A DNA stretch of 35,884 nucleotides, taken from assembly GCF_900115135.1 (NCBI RefSeq), contig NZ_FOVK01000017.1, forward strand, positions 1 to 35,884. Reading direction: 5' to 3'. Shown here piece by piece: positions 15,648 to 24,232 of this stretch (the first letter of the stretch is position 1; each line of letters opens with the position of its first letter). The notes beneath the pieces were generated by a model. It ran no database searches and was not told the origin of the DNA. It saw only the letters and a list, made by a program, of their open reading frames with translations. The stretch comes from Proteiniclasticum ruminis. Its GTDB lineage: Bacteria; Bacillota; Clostridia; Clostridiales; Clostridiaceae. Position numbers and translations under genes: made by a program.

Positions 15648-16776
15648 CAGAACTTCATACATTAAGAAATATGACAAGATCCTGATTTACATTACTGTGT
15701 ATACTATCGTATTCTTTCTTTTTGTGAAGACACTTCCCTATACCATCCCTTTTGTCCTGGCATTTGCCATTGCCGCCATTGTCAGTCCCGTGGTGAAGAA
15801 ACTTATCGTGTGGACCCGCGAGAAAATCAATGAAAATTTCCTGATCCTCGTCACCCTACTGAGTTTTTATGGTCTTTTGGGCACTCTCATTGTTTCACTG
15901 ATTATTCGTCTTGTAAATCAGAGCATATTACTAGTTACGAACTCGATCAACTATCTCAATGAGAACTATGACAGTATCGCATCGTGGATTCAGGCTCAGT
16001 ATGAATGGATTGCATCCAATATTCAGGAACTGGATCCCAGTATTATCGAAACAGGCGGCGAGATGCTCACCAGTGCATTGGCTTCATTGCAGGAAGTTGT
16101 CATCACGTTAGGCAAAGCGATTGGTGGTTTCACATTGAGTATAGTCGCAGGACTTCCTAATCTGATGCTGATTATCATCTTTACCATCGTTTGCTCTTTC
16201 TTTTTTACCAAGAAGCTGCTGAATAATCCAGAATTTATATATGCTTATCTCCCTACATCCGATCGGGAAGAGAACAAAGTAAAAAACATCATCACCCAGG
16301 GGAAAAATATGGTTGTCCGCTATGGTGTATCCTATATGCTGATCATCCTCATTACGGGTATGATTTCTGTAGTGGGTTACCTCATTCTTGGAGTTCCTTA
16401 TCCGCTGGTCTTAGGACTAATCACAGCATTTCTTGATCTTCTGCCAGTCTTGGGTGTTTCTGCGGCATATGTTCCGCTTGCGGTTTACTACTTCTTCCAG
16501 GGGAACTACACCGTACCCATAGGTCTAGGTATTCTTTGGATCATTGTTGCAGTTGGCAGAAACATATGGGAACCTAAAATTCTATCCAGCAGTCTGGACA
16601 TAAACCCAGTCATCACCATTGGAGCCATCTTCATCGGACTTAAAATGGCTGGAGTCTTAGGAATGTTTTTCCTGATATTTATGGCAGTAGGCTTTAAAGT
16701 ACTCCAAACTGTCGGCGTTCTCGATACCTTCCAATCGAGCGAACCTAAGAAAACGAAGACCCATGGCAAAAAATGA
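15637..16776 (+). CDS. AI-2E family transporter (YtvI-like)
   Basis: This 379-aa integral membrane protein has about seven to eight hydrophobic helices and a soluble segment between helices near residues 95-165. The C-terminal half has the family pattern GVPYPLVLGLITAFLDLLPVLG and the IWEPKILSSSLDINPVITI region. The AI-2E family (PF01594) includes the sporulation-linked YtvI, and a C-terminal lysine-rich tail follows. Substrate is unknown, and the family name does not prove autoinducer-2 export. GAGGTG lies just upstream inside the preceding gene, with an 11-nt overlap, so the two are co-translated. Linkage to the desulfurase-like gene may be functional or only positional. Confidence 0.88.
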   Translation: METNRTSYIKKYDKILIYITVYTIVFFLFVKTLPYTIPFVLAFAIAAIVSPVVKKLIVWTREKINENFLILVTLLSFYGLLGTLIVSLIIRLVNQSILLVTNSINYLNENYDSIASWIQAQYEWIASNIQELDPSIIETGGEMLTSALASLQEVVITLGKAIGGFTLSIVAGLPNLMLIIIFTIVCSFFFTKKLLNNPEFIYAYLPTSDREENKVKNIITQGKNMVVRYGVSYMLIILITGMISVVGYLILGVPYPLVLGLITAFLDLLPVLGVSAAYVPLAVYYFFQGNYTVPIGLGILWIIVAVGRNIWEPKILSSSLDINPVITIGAIFIGLKMAGVLGMFFLIFMAVGFKVLQTVGVLDTFQSSEPKKTKTHGKK

Positions 16777-16780
16777 AACA

Positions 16781-16824
16781 AGAAATAAGAAGAGTGCAGC
16801 AAATGCTGCACTCTTCTTATTTCT
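16781..16824. terminator. perfect 20-bp bidirectional terminator
   Basis: The arms 16781-16800 and 16805-16824 pair without mismatch around the 4-nt loop AAAT. The 3' arm overlaps the last codons and stop of the minus-strand DUF4446 gene (stop 16817-16819). It sits between convergent operons and can act on both. Confidence 0.88.
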
Positions 16825-17329
16825 TCTCTAAGCCTAGAGCCTTATTCATCGCGTAAATCTCTTCATCAGACAACGTATATTTCGATGTCCCCTTAGAAAT
16901 CGGCTTCGCATATGATGTGCTGATATTTCTTCCAAAGATACTGGTTATGACAACACCGTCATTTTTATTGTCTAAAAGTGCAACACTGTAGCTAAGATCA
17001 CTTCCAATGTCCTCAAAAGCTTTGAATCTTACAACTCCAACCTTCTGGATGCAATGATTGACCTGATTGCTTAAAAGCTTCAAATCCTCCAATGCCACTT
17101 TCGCATCCACATAGGTTTCATCAATTTTTTTCTGGTAGCCCTTTATCATATCCTCAAGACTACCTTTGTCGGCATCCTTCATCAGAAGATTGTATCTCTT
17201 CTTCAGTTTCCTGTTTGATACAAGCATAGAGATAAAAAACACAACCATGATTATGAAAGATGCTGCTATAGCCAGCAAAACTATTTCCAAATTGTTATTG
17301 ATAAATGTACTGATGATTGTAAAATCCAT
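16817..17329 (-). CDS. DUF4446 family membrane-anchored protein
   Basis: This 170-aa protein has one N-terminal membrane helix (about residues 15-37), then a coiled-coil-prone stretch (about 40-95) and a compact C-terminal domain with VGVVRFKAFEDIGSDLSYSVALLD and the FGRNISTSYAKPI segment. These are the landmarks of DUF4446, a family commonly found after parB in Clostridia. The function is unknown; position suggests a link with chromosome segregation or the envelope. AGGAG lies 5-6 nt before the ATG. It starts 8 nt after the parB stop and is the last gene of the unit. Confidence 0.85.
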   Translation of the reverse strand: MDFTIISTFINNNLEIVLLAIAASFIIMVVFFISMLVSNRKLKKRYNLLMKDADKGSLEDMIKGYQKKIDETYVDAKVALEDLKLLSNQVNHCIQKVGVVRFKAFEDIGSDLSYSVALLDNKNDGVVITSIFGRNISTSYAKPISKGTSKYTLSDEEIYAMNKALGLEKK

Positions 17330-17337
17330 GTTTACTC

Positions 17338-18174
17338 CTACTCTTCCAGTCTCAGATACTCAAGCAATCGATTGAGGTCTTCCATACTGTAATACTCAAT
17401 TTCTATTTTCCCTTTGTTTTTAGCTTTCGGTTTTAATAATACTTTCGTTCCCATGTTTTTGGCAAGTCTTTTTTCAATATCTTTATAGTAAGGATCCAGT
17501 TTCATTTTTCTCGCTACTGGCTTTACCTTATGGAAAGTAGTCACTAATCTCTCTGTTTCACGGACGCTTAAACCTTCATCGATTACTTTTTGGGCAGCCA
17601 AATACTGATCCTCACTGCTTTCAAGCCCAAGTAATGCTCGACCATGTCCTTCACTGAGACTTTCTTCTATAAGAAACTGCTGGACTCTCTCATCAAGTTG
17701 AATGAGCCTCATGGTATTCGCAATACTTGTTCTGGATTTTCCGATCTTTTTTGCCAGATCTTCTTGCGTCAGCTTAAAATCATGTATGAGTCTTTTGAAT
17801 GCCGAAGCTTCTTCAATAGGATTGAGATCCTGTCTTTGGATGTTTTCAATTAGTGATACTTCAAGGACTGTAGAGTCTGCAATATCCATAACAATGACAG
17901 GCACTTCCTTGAGGCTGGCTTTTTTGGCGGCTCTCCACCGTCTTTCACCAGCAATGATGCTATAATCCTCCCCATCCTTTTGAACAATGATCGGCTGTAT
18001 CATTCCATGTTCTTTGATAGATTCTGAGAGAAGTACCAGTTTATCCTCATCAAAGTATTTTCTGGGCTGTTTTTTGTTCGCCTTGATCTTATTAATATTC
18101 AATACAGTTATAATCTCTTCTTCCTCAGGAATCAGCTGATTTAACCCTTTCCCTAATCCAAACTTTTTTGCCAT
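17338..18174 (-). CDS. parB: chromosome partitioning protein ParB (Spo0J)
   Basis: ParB loads at parS, spreads as a CTP-dependent clamp and recruits SMC. The 278-aa protein has the N-terminal CTP-binding domain with GERRWRAAK (box II) and ENIQRQDLNPIEEA, a central helix-turn-helix (TQEDLAKKIGKSRTSIANTMRLI) and a C-terminal dimerisation domain. The first residues KKFGLGKGLNQLIPE are the usual ParA-stimulating peptide. GGAGG is 6 nt upstream and the start overlaps the parA stop by 1 nt (TAATG). Only one ParB is present here, with no Noc paralogue nearby. Confidence 0.97.
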   Translation of the reverse strand: MAKKFGLGKGLNQLIPEEEEIITVLNINKIKANKKQPRKYFDEDKLVLLSESIKEHGMIQPIIVQKDGEDYSIIAGERRWRAAKKASLKEVPVIVMDIADSTVLEVSLIENIQRQDLNPIEEASAFKRLIHDFKLTQEDLAKKIGKSRTSIANTMRLIQLDERVQQFLIEESLSEGHGRALLGLESSEDQYLAAQKVIDEGLSVRETERLVTTFHKVKPVARKMKLDPYYKDIEKRLAKNMGTKVLLKPKAKNKGKIEIEYYSMEDLNRLLEYLRLEE

Positions 18175-18947
18175 TACTTACCTCCTTTTTGCTTGCGTAA
18201 AAACTCATGTGTTAAATCTTCATAGGCTTCTGCACCTTTAGCTCTAGGATCATACAGTGCGATCGGCATCCCGAAGCTTGGAGACTCGGCCAGTCTGATA
18301 TTTCTCGGAATGGAGCTCTCATAGACAAGCTCACCAAAATAGGATTTCAGCTCTTCTGCCACCTGAATTTGCAGGTTTCTTCTTGGGTCAAACATCGTTA
18401 ATACAACACCTTCAATTTCCAGATTCTTATTCAGTCCTTTCTTAACCTTTTGAATGGTCTTTACCAACTGACTGATTCCTTCAAGTGCGTAATACTCGCA
18501 TTGCATTGGTATGAGAACACTGTCCGAAGCTGTGAGTGCATTGATGGTCAGAAGACCAAGTGATGGAGGACAGTCGATGATAATAAAATCAAATTCTTCT
18601 TTCAGCGTTTGCAGCTTCGTTTTCAGTATGGATTCCCGATTCTCCATATAGCTCAATTCAAGATCTGCACCCGCCAAATTCATATTGGAAGGAATTATTT
18701 TTAGGTTTTCTATATTCTCGACGGAAATAACCGTATCATTGATATCTGTTTCATCAATCAGTAGTTCATAAGTGGTGTTTTCTATGTTATCTTTATCAAC
18801 GCCAAGCCCACTTGAGGTATTCCCCTGGGGATCAATATCGATAACAAGAACTCTATGTCCCTGCAGTGCAATATACGCTGCAAGATTGATGTTTGTGGTC
18901 GTCTTTCCTACACCACCCTTTTGATTGAAAATACTTACAATCTTCAT
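18174..18947 (-). CDS. parA: chromosome partitioning ATPase ParA (Soj)
   Basis: ParA is a deviant-Walker ATPase that binds DNA as an ATP dimer and works with ParB-parS; in Bacillus Soj also regulates DnaA. The 257-aa protein has KGGVGKTTT (signature Lys10 and Lys15), the Walker A' IDIDPQGN region and IIIDCPPSLG (Walker B). Length is typical of chromosomal Soj. GGAGG lies 6 nt before the ATG. A TATAAT on the minus strand (18980-18985) may give a local promoter with no good -35; otherwise it is read from the mnmE promoter through the parS cluster. Confidence 0.97.
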   Translation of the reverse strand: MKIVSIFNQKGGVGKTTTNINLAAYIALQGHRVLVIDIDPQGNTSSGLGVDKDNIENTTYELLIDETDINDTVISVENIENLKIIPSNMNLAGADLELSYMENRESILKTKLQTLKEEFDFIIIDCPPSLGLLTINALTASDSVLIPMQCEYYALEGISQLVKTIQKVKKGLNKNLEIEGVVLTMFDPRRNLQIQVAEELKSYFGELVYESSIPRNIRLAESPSFGMPIALYDPRAKGAEAYEDLTHEFLRKQKGGK

Positions 18948-19020
18948 AAAAGTCCTCCTGTCCTATTCTCTTACTGTTGATTATAACCTTATTATTTGAT
19001 TTTTCATAGTAAAGCTGCAA

Positions 19021-19036
19021 TGTTTCACGTGAAACA
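19021..19036. other. parS site 1 (perfect)
   Basis: TGTTTCACGTGAAACA is the exact 16-bp palindromic ParB-binding site. It lies 73 bp upstream of the parA start codon. It is one of three perfect copies in this gap. Confidence 0.97.
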
Positions 19037-19062
19037 TTGCGGTTGCAGACAATAAAATGGAA

Positions 19063-19078
19063 TGTTTCACGTGAAACA
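19063..19078. other. parS site 2 (perfect)
   Basis: A second exact TGTTTCACGTGAAACA. Its centre is 42 bp from that of site 1, close to four helical turns, so both would face the same side of the DNA. Confidence 0.97.
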
Positions 19079-19232
19079 TTCCTGGTTTGTATTTCTGCTG
19101 AATCTATATTTCTCAAGACTTCTGCGAACTTTGGTAAAATAAAACTACACTATTCATTATTGTAGGTTTCTTTCTCTGATATTTGGACATAAACTACATT
19201 TCAGGTGGGTGAAAAAATGCCAACAATAAAAA

Positions 19233-19248
19233 TGTTTCACGTGAAACA
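19233..19248. other. parS site 3 (perfect)
   Basis: A third exact TGTTTCACGTGAAACA, 170 bp centre to centre from site 2 and close to the rsmG stop codon. The roughly 150 bp between sites 2 and 3 holds no gene or other recognised signal. Confidence 0.97.
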
Positions 19249-19262
19249 TTCCACGTGAAACA
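19247..19262. other. degenerate parS-like site overlapping site 3
   Basis: CATTCCACGTGAAACA matches the 16-bp parS at 13 positions and keeps the CACGTG core and the full right half. It shares 2 bp with site 3 and is centred 14 bp from it. It may be a decayed duplicate or a weak site. Confidence 0.6.
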
Positions 19263-19272
19263 TTCAGTTTCC

Positions 19273-19989
19273 TTATTTGATTAACGATTTCTTGATGGCT
19301 GCAGAAGATCTTGGGTAAATCTTAGGTGTATTTTTAACTTTTTCGATGATCACCAGATTATGCTTGTAATCCATTCCTTCAATTGAAATTTCTTTGATTT
19401 CACGGATCTTTCCACCTAAAACTGTAATGGCTTTACTTGCTTCTTTTATTTCTTCCTCTACTGCTGGTCCTTTTAAAGCCACAAAATACCCGCCTTTTTT
19501 CACATAGGGGATGCAAAGTTCAGAAAGTAGTGTGAGATTTGCAACGGCACGTGATACCGCGATGTCATAGTTTTCACGATGCTCTTCAAGTCTTCCGCCA
19601 TCCTCGGCTCTGCTATGAACAAACTGAACGTCAGACAGGTTAAGTTCTTCAGATACTGCTTTTAAAAAGTTCAGTCTTTTATTCAAAGAATCCAGTAAAG
19701 TGAGTTTCACCTCTGGCATCATTATTTTAATAGGAATGCCAGGGAACCCAGCACCTGTGCCCACATCAATGATATTACTTGCTTTCAACACTTCCTTGAA
19801 TTCAAATACTTTTATCGAATCAATGAAATGTTTCTTGAAAATCTCTTCATCTTCTGTAATAGCAGTTAAATTCATCTTCTCATTCCACTCTTTAAGAAGA
19901 TCTTTATACTTCTCAAATTGCTCGTACTGATTTTTATCAATCGTAATGCCTAGGTTCTTTACACTTTCTTCCATCAATTCAAAATACAT
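19273..19989 (-). CDS. rsmG: 16S rRNA (guanine(527)-N7)-methyltransferase RsmG
   Basis: RsmG (GidB) methylates G527 of 16S rRNA using S-adenosylmethionine; loss in many bacteria gives low-level streptomycin resistance. The 238-aa protein has a family N-terminus (LLKEWNEKMNLTAIT), the SAM-binding loop IIDVGTGAGFPGIP, LTLLDSLNKRLNFL and AVSRAVANL. Length is normal. GGGAGA lies before the ATG, and the start follows the mnmG stop by 1 nt. It is the third gene of the mnmE unit; no terminator is seen between it and parA. Confidence 0.96.
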   Translation of the reverse strand: MYFELMEESVKNLGITIDKNQYEQFEKYKDLLKEWNEKMNLTAITEDEEIFKKHFIDSIKVFEFKEVLKASNIIDVGTGAGFPGIPIKIMMPEVKLTLLDSLNKRLNFLKAVSEELNLSDVQFVHSRAEDGGRLEEHRENYDIAVSRAVANLTLLSELCIPYVKKGGYFVALKGPAVEEEIKEASKAITVLGGKIREIKEISIEGMDYKHNLVIIEKVKNTPKIYPRSSAAIKKSLIK

Positions 19990-19990
19990 C

Positions 19991-21892
19991 TCATCTCTCC
20001 CGGCTTTTTTTCTTCGTCTCCAAGTAAATCTGAATGACTGTAATGTCTGCAGGGTTCACGCCTGATATTCTCGAAGCTTGCCCCAGGTTCACAGGTCTGA
20101 GCTTATTCAGTTTCTGGGCTGCTTCGATTCTTAACCCTTTAATGGTGAAGTAATCCTCAATTCCATCAAGCTTTTTCTGCTCATATTTTGCAAACTGTGC
20201 GACCTCATCAAACTGCTGCTTTATATAACCTTCGTACTTGCTCATAATATTGACTTGTTCTTGGATGTCGATACGAAGCTGTGGTCGGTCCAGATCAAAA
20301 TCTGCTACTTTAAAATAATCCAACTCTGGACGCTTGATGAGTTCATACAGCGATGTAGGCTTCTTCAGCTCTGTTGAACCTTTCTTTTCCAATAACTCGT
20401 TTACTTCCCGTTTTCCTGTAACCTGAACATTTTTCAGACGTTCCAGTTCTTTCTCAATCATTTCTTTTCGGTATAAGTATTTCTCATATCTCTCATCTGA
20501 AACCAGACCTACTCTTCTGCCGATCTCTGTAAGTCTCAGATCTGCATTGTCCTGTCTTAGCAGCAGTCTGTATTCCGCACGACTGGTCATCATTCGATAG
20601 GGTTCATTGGTTCCTTTTGTCACCAGATCATCGATGAGTACACCAATATAACCTTGTGAGCGGTCCAGAACCATGGCCTCTTCTCCTTTGATTTTCAGTG
20701 AAGCATTGATACCTGCAACAATCCCCTGAGCGGCTGCTTCTTCGTAGCCAGAAGTTCCATTGATCTGGCCTGCACCATAAAGCCCTCTAATGTTTTTGAA
20801 TTCTAAGGTTGGAAATAACTGAAGAGGATCGATCATCTCATATTCTATCGCATATCCCGTTCTCGTGATCTCAATGTCTCTGAAAGCTGGAATGGTTTTA
20901 AGCATCTCAATCTGAACTTCCTCTGGAAGAGAAGAGGACATGCCTTGCACATACATCTCATTTGTTTCTTTTCCTTCAGGCTCTACGAAGATCTGATGTC
21001 TCGATTTATCCGGAAACCGGTAAATTTTATCTTCAATAGATGGGCAATATCTTGCGCCAACACCTTCTATGCTTCCATTAAACATGGGAGACCGGTCCCT
21101 GTTTCTTGCAATTACTTTATGTGTTTCTTCGTTGGTATAGGTAAGATAACAGCTGATTTGATTACGGTCAACGGGCGCTTCGAGGTAGTGGTCGTGCACA
21201 AAAGAGAAGGGTATAATCCGATCATCTCCCTTTTGCTCTTCCATCAAAGAAAAGTCGATGCTTCTCTTATGAACTCGTACCGGTGTACCTGTCTTGAAAC
21301 GATGCATTTCAAATCCGATTTTTTCTAGATTCTCAGACAGAAGCTTAGAACTTGCGAGTCCATTGGGACCACTCTCATAGGATGCTTCACCAATAATAAT
21401 CTTACTTGCCAGGTAAGTACCAGTACAAAGAATAACAGCTTTTCCCATGAAATTACCACCATTTCTAGTAGCAACGCCTTGTACTTCTCCGTTCTCGACG
21501 AGAAGATCTGTCACCTCAATCTGCCTTAAGAAAAGATTCTCAGTATTTTCAATAACCTTTCTCATCTCTTTCTGGTACTCGACTTTATCAGCCTGCGCTC
21601 TAAGAGAATGAACTGCAGGGCCTTTGGATGTATTCAACATCCTTGACTGAATCAGGGTTTTGTCAATATTGACACCCATCTCTCCTCCAAGTGCATCGAG
21701 CTCACGAACCAAATGACCTTTGGATGTTCCTCCGATATTTGGATTACATGGCATAAAAGCCAAACTTTCTATATTCATGGTGCACATAAGGGTTTTTAAT
21801 CCCAGTCTTGCTGAAGCCAGTGCAGCCTCACAACCCGCATGTCCAGCTCCTACAACAATCACATCATAGTGACCTGCTGTATATGTTAACAT
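19991..21892 (-). CDS. mnmG: tRNA uridine-5-carboxymethylaminomethyl synthesis protein MnmG
   Basis: MnmG (GidA) with MnmE adds the carboxymethylaminomethyl or aminomethyl group to wobble U34, using FAD and methylene-tetrahydrofolate. The 633-aa protein has the FAD-binding [19 protein letters not shown] (about residues 13-31), the [17 protein letters not shown] family motif, the TGTYL region and the C-terminal domain with [15 protein letters not shown] and SGVNPADI. Length is standard. GAGGTG precedes the ATG. It lies 12 nt after mnmE, so the two partners are made from one message. Confidence 0.97.
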   Translation of the reverse strand: MLTYTAGHYDVIVVGAGHAGCEAALASARLGLKTLMCTMNIESLAFMPCNPNIGGTSKGHLVRELDALGGEMGVNIDKTLIQSRMLNTSKGPAVHSLRAQADKVEYQKEMRKVIENTENLFLRQIEVTDLLVENGEVQGVATRNGGNFMGKAVILCTGTYLASKIIIGEASYESGPNGLASSKLLSENLEKIGFEMHRFKTGTPVRVHKRSIDFSLMEEQKGDDRIIPFSFVHDHYLEAPVDRNQISCYLTYTNEETHKVIARNRDRSPMFNGSIEGVGARYCPSIEDKIYRFPDKSRHQIFVEPEGKETNEMYVQGMSSSLPEEVQIEMLKTIPAFRDIEITRTGYAIEYEMIDPLQLFPTLEFKNIRGLYGAGQINGTSGYEEAAAQGIVAGINASLKIKGEEAMVLDRSQGYIGVLIDDLVTKGTNEPYRMMTSRAEYRLLLRQDNADLRLTEIGRRVGLVSDERYEKYLYRKEMIEKELERLKNVQVTGKREVNELLEKKGSTELKKPTSLYELIKRPELDYFKVADFDLDRPQLRIDIQEQVNIMSKYEGYIKQQFDEVAQFAKYEQKKLDGIEDYFTIKGLRIEAAQKLNKLRPVNLGQASRISGVNPADITVIQIYLETKKKSRER

Positions 21893-21904
21893 AATCTTTC
21901 ACCT

Positions 21905-23272
21905 CTATTTTCCTATACAGAAATCGCTGAATATTTTATCCACCAGATCTTCAGATAGGGTATCTCCAGTTATTTCGCCAAAATAATTCCATGAAGCATT
22001 AAGATCAATGGCCGCCAAGTCTAAGGATATCCCTTGGTCTATGGCTGTCTTTGCTGCATACATTTTTTCATTTGCACGCATCAGTGCTTCTTTGTGTCTT
22101 CGGTTCGTTACCATGTAGTCTTTTGCTTCCACTTGTCCATGGAAGAACAGCTGCTTGATTTTATCTTTCAGCTCATTAAGTCCATAGCCGTTAAGGGCTG
22201 ATACCTGAATGGTTTCACCCAGGTCGTAGCCGTCCAGTTTCAGCTTCTCTTCTAAATCTACTTTGTTGATTAATGTTACTATTTTTCTATCTTTTATATA
22301 TTCTATTATATCAATATCTTCTCGATCCAGTGGCCTGGAACTGTCCAGGACAAACACTATCAGATCCGCTTCGTCAATCTTGCTTTTGGAACGGTCCACA
22401 CCAATCCTCTCAACGACATCATCCGTTTCTCTGATACCAGCGGTATCTGTTATTTTTATTGGAATACCATCAATATTGAGATACTCTTCGATGATGTCTC
22501 TTGTGGTTCCTGGAATATCCGTAACAATAGCTCTATTCTCTTTCAGAAGCGCATTCATGAGTGAACTCTTGCCCACGTTAGGTTTTCCAATGATGGCGAT
22601 ACTTAGTCCATCTCGGATGATCTTTCCTTCCTCTGAGGTTCTAATAAGGCTTCCAACTTTCTGGAGAAGTCCTGATAGTTTCTCACTGACTTCCTGACCT
22701 GTTGTAAACTCCAAATCCTCTTCTGGGAAATCAACCGTTACTTCTATAAAAGCCAAAAGATTCAGGATGCTGTCTCTGATCTCTTTTATTTCTGCAGAAA
22801 GCTTACCGCCGCTCTGCTCCAATGCAGCTTTCATGGAAAGATCTGTTTTAGCCTGAATGATATCAATGACTGCTTCTGCCTGGGAAAGATCGATGCGTCC
22901 ATTGAGAAATGCCCTCTTGGTAAACTCTCCAGGTTCTGCTGGTCTAGCACCTGCATGAAACACCTCATTAAGAACAGATTCTGTTGCCACTCTGCCTCCA
23001 TGACAGTTGATTTCCACCACATCTTCTGCAGTGAAGCTCTTGGGTCCTTGGAAGAAGCTCACAAGGACTTCGTCGACAATCTCACCATCAGGACGAATGA
23101 TATGTCCATACTGGATGGTCCAAGGTGCAGCTTCCATGAAATCTGTTTTATTTTTTATCCTGAATATCTTTGACACGATCTCTTTGGATCTGTCTCCAGA
23201 TACCTTTATGATTGAAACACCACTTTCACCTACAGCTGTTGAAATTGCAGCTATTGTATCGTATGCTCTCAT
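21905..23272 (-). CDS. mnmE: tRNA modification GTPase MnmE
   Basis: MnmE is the GTPase partner of MnmG in wobble-uridine modification. The 455-aa protein has an N-terminal formyl-tetrahydrofolate-binding domain ([37 protein letters not shown]), a G domain with GKPNVGKSS, the DTAGIRETD switch region and NKVD, and the C-terminal CIGK carrying the family's conserved cysteine. Length is normal. AGGAGG precedes the ATG. It is the first gene of the mnmE-mnmG-rsmG-parA-parB-DUF4446 unit, driven from 23365-23393. Confidence 0.97.
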   Translation of the reverse strand: MRAYDTIAAISTAVGESGVSIIKVSGDRSKEIVSKIFRIKNKTDFMEAAPWTIQYGHIIRPDGEIVDEVLVSFFQGPKSFTAEDVVEINCHGGRVATESVLNEVFHAGARPAEPGEFTKRAFLNGRIDLSQAEAVIDIIQAKTDLSMKAALEQSGGKLSAEIKEIRDSILNLLAFIEVTVDFPEEDLEFTTGQEVSEKLSGLLQKVGSLIRTSEEGKIIRDGLSIAIIGKPNVGKSSLMNALLKENRAIVTDIPGTTRDIIEEYLNIDGIPIKITDTAGIRETDDVVERIGVDRSKSKIDEADLIVFVLDSSRPLDREDIDIIEYIKDRKIVTLINKVDLEEKLKLDGYDLGETIQVSALNGYGLNELKDKIKQLFFHGQVEAKDYMVTNRRHKEALMRANEKMYAAKTAIDQGISLDLAAIDLNASWNYFGEITGDTLSEDLVDKIFSDFCIGK

Positions 23273-23364
23273 AAAAAACCTCCTAAGGTTTCTGACTCTA
23301 TCATCATAGAACTACATGGTAGTCCTTTATTCTCAAATGAATTGAAGCGGTATGCTTCTGAACA

Positions 23365-23393
23365 ATTCTATAGTGATTTTAAAAGAATTTCAA
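23365..23393 (-). promoter_or_regulatory. promoter of the mnmE unit
   Basis: On the minus strand TTGAAA (23388-23393), a 17-bp spacer and TAGAAT (23365-23370) each match consensus at 5 of 6 positions. The leader is about 85 nt and contains a small ACTAC/GTAGT hairpin. Confidence 0.75.
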
Positions 23394-23458
23394 GTCTCTC
23401 TAAAGAGGCACTTTTGACTATTCTTAACCATTACTTTGATTTATGCTTTTTTTGCTAC

Positions 23459-23484
23459 AAAAAAGCCTGAGATGATCTCAGGCT
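23459..23484 (-). terminator. terminator of the rpmH-rnpA-yidD-yidC-jag operon
   Basis: On the minus strand the 9-bp stem AGCCTGAGA/TCTCAGGCT with a 3-nt loop is followed by a run of T. It lies 6 nt after the jag stop and upstream of the mnmE promoter. Confidence 0.9.
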
Positions 23485-23490
23485 CCTGCA

Positions 23491-24192
23491 TTACTTATCC
23501 AGTTCTATGACAACTCTTCTAAAAGGTTCCTCACCAACACTACGTGTTGTGATTCCATCGATTTTCTGAAGCTTAGAATGAATGATTCTTCTTTCATATG
23601 GATTCATAGGTTCAAGCTTCATACTTCTTCTGTACTTCTTCACCTTGTAGGCTGTCTTTTCTGCTAATCTTTCCAGTGTCTCTTCTCGTTTTCTTCTGTA
23701 GCCTTCTGTATCCAGAATCACTCTGATGTACTCATCTTCACGATTCTTATTCACTACAAGGCTTGTAAGATACTGAAGAGAATCCAGTGTTTCACCACGG
23801 TATCCTATAACAAGTCCCATTTTAGGACCAGAGATATCTACCTTCAGGATATTATCTTCTAAAGAAGCATTCATTTCAGCTTCAATATCCATCTTATCAA
23901 AGACACCTTTCAAGAACTGTACTGCCTCTTCTTTATGGTTTCTGGAAACAGTCACTGTTTCAGTTGGCATATCTTCAGAAGCGTCCTGAAGATTTTTCTG
24001 TACCTCAGCAACTTCTTCCTGAATGACATCCACTTGGATGATTGCTGGTTTGGATCCAATAAGTCCAAGGATTCCCTTTGAACCTTCTTCGATGACCTTA
24101 TATGTAATTTTGTCTTTTGTTACCTGAAGCTCCTTCAGTGCTATCTGAAGAGCATCTTCCACATTCTTACCTGAAAACTGCATACTATTCAT
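23491..24192 (-). CDS. jag: RNA-binding protein Jag (KhpB)
   Basis: Jag/KhpB is a small RNA-binding protein linked to cell-division and envelope control in Firmicutes and named from its place next to SpoIIIJ. The 233-aa protein has a Jag_N domain (residues 1 to about 50), a charged linker, a KH domain with GLVIGYRGETLDSLQYLTSLVVN, and a C-terminal R3H domain (RRIIHSKLQ, EEPFRRVVIE). AAGGTGG lies 7 nt before the ATG. It is the last gene of the rpmH operon, 40 nt after yidC. Confidence 0.95.
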   Translation of the reverse strand: MNSMQFSGKNVEDALQIALKELQVTKDKITYKVIEEGSKGILGLIGSKPAIIQVDVIQEEVAEVQKNLQDASEDMPTETVTVSRNHKEEAVQFLKGVFDKMDIEAEMNASLEDNILKVDISGPKMGLVIGYRGETLDSLQYLTSLVVNKNREDEYIRVILDTEGYRRKREETLERLAEKTAYKVKKYRRSMKLEPMNPYERRIIHSKLQKIDGITTRSVGEEPFRRVVIELDK

Positions 24193-24232
24193 TTCAATAC
24201 CACCTTATTTGGCAATCATTACCAACAAACTA

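Noticed and set aside
18853-19116. A minus-strand frame across two parS sites into parA
   Set aside because: The repeated NVSRETF peptide is only the translation of the parS palindromes. It overlaps parA in another frame.
19021-19262. Repeated palindromes considered as terminal repeats of a small mobile element
   Set aside because: They are exact ParB-binding sites beside parAB; no target duplication or transposase is present.
20945-21328. A 127-codon plus-strand frame opposite mnmG
   Set aside because: Antisense shadow of a fully conserved gene, with no supporting start signal.
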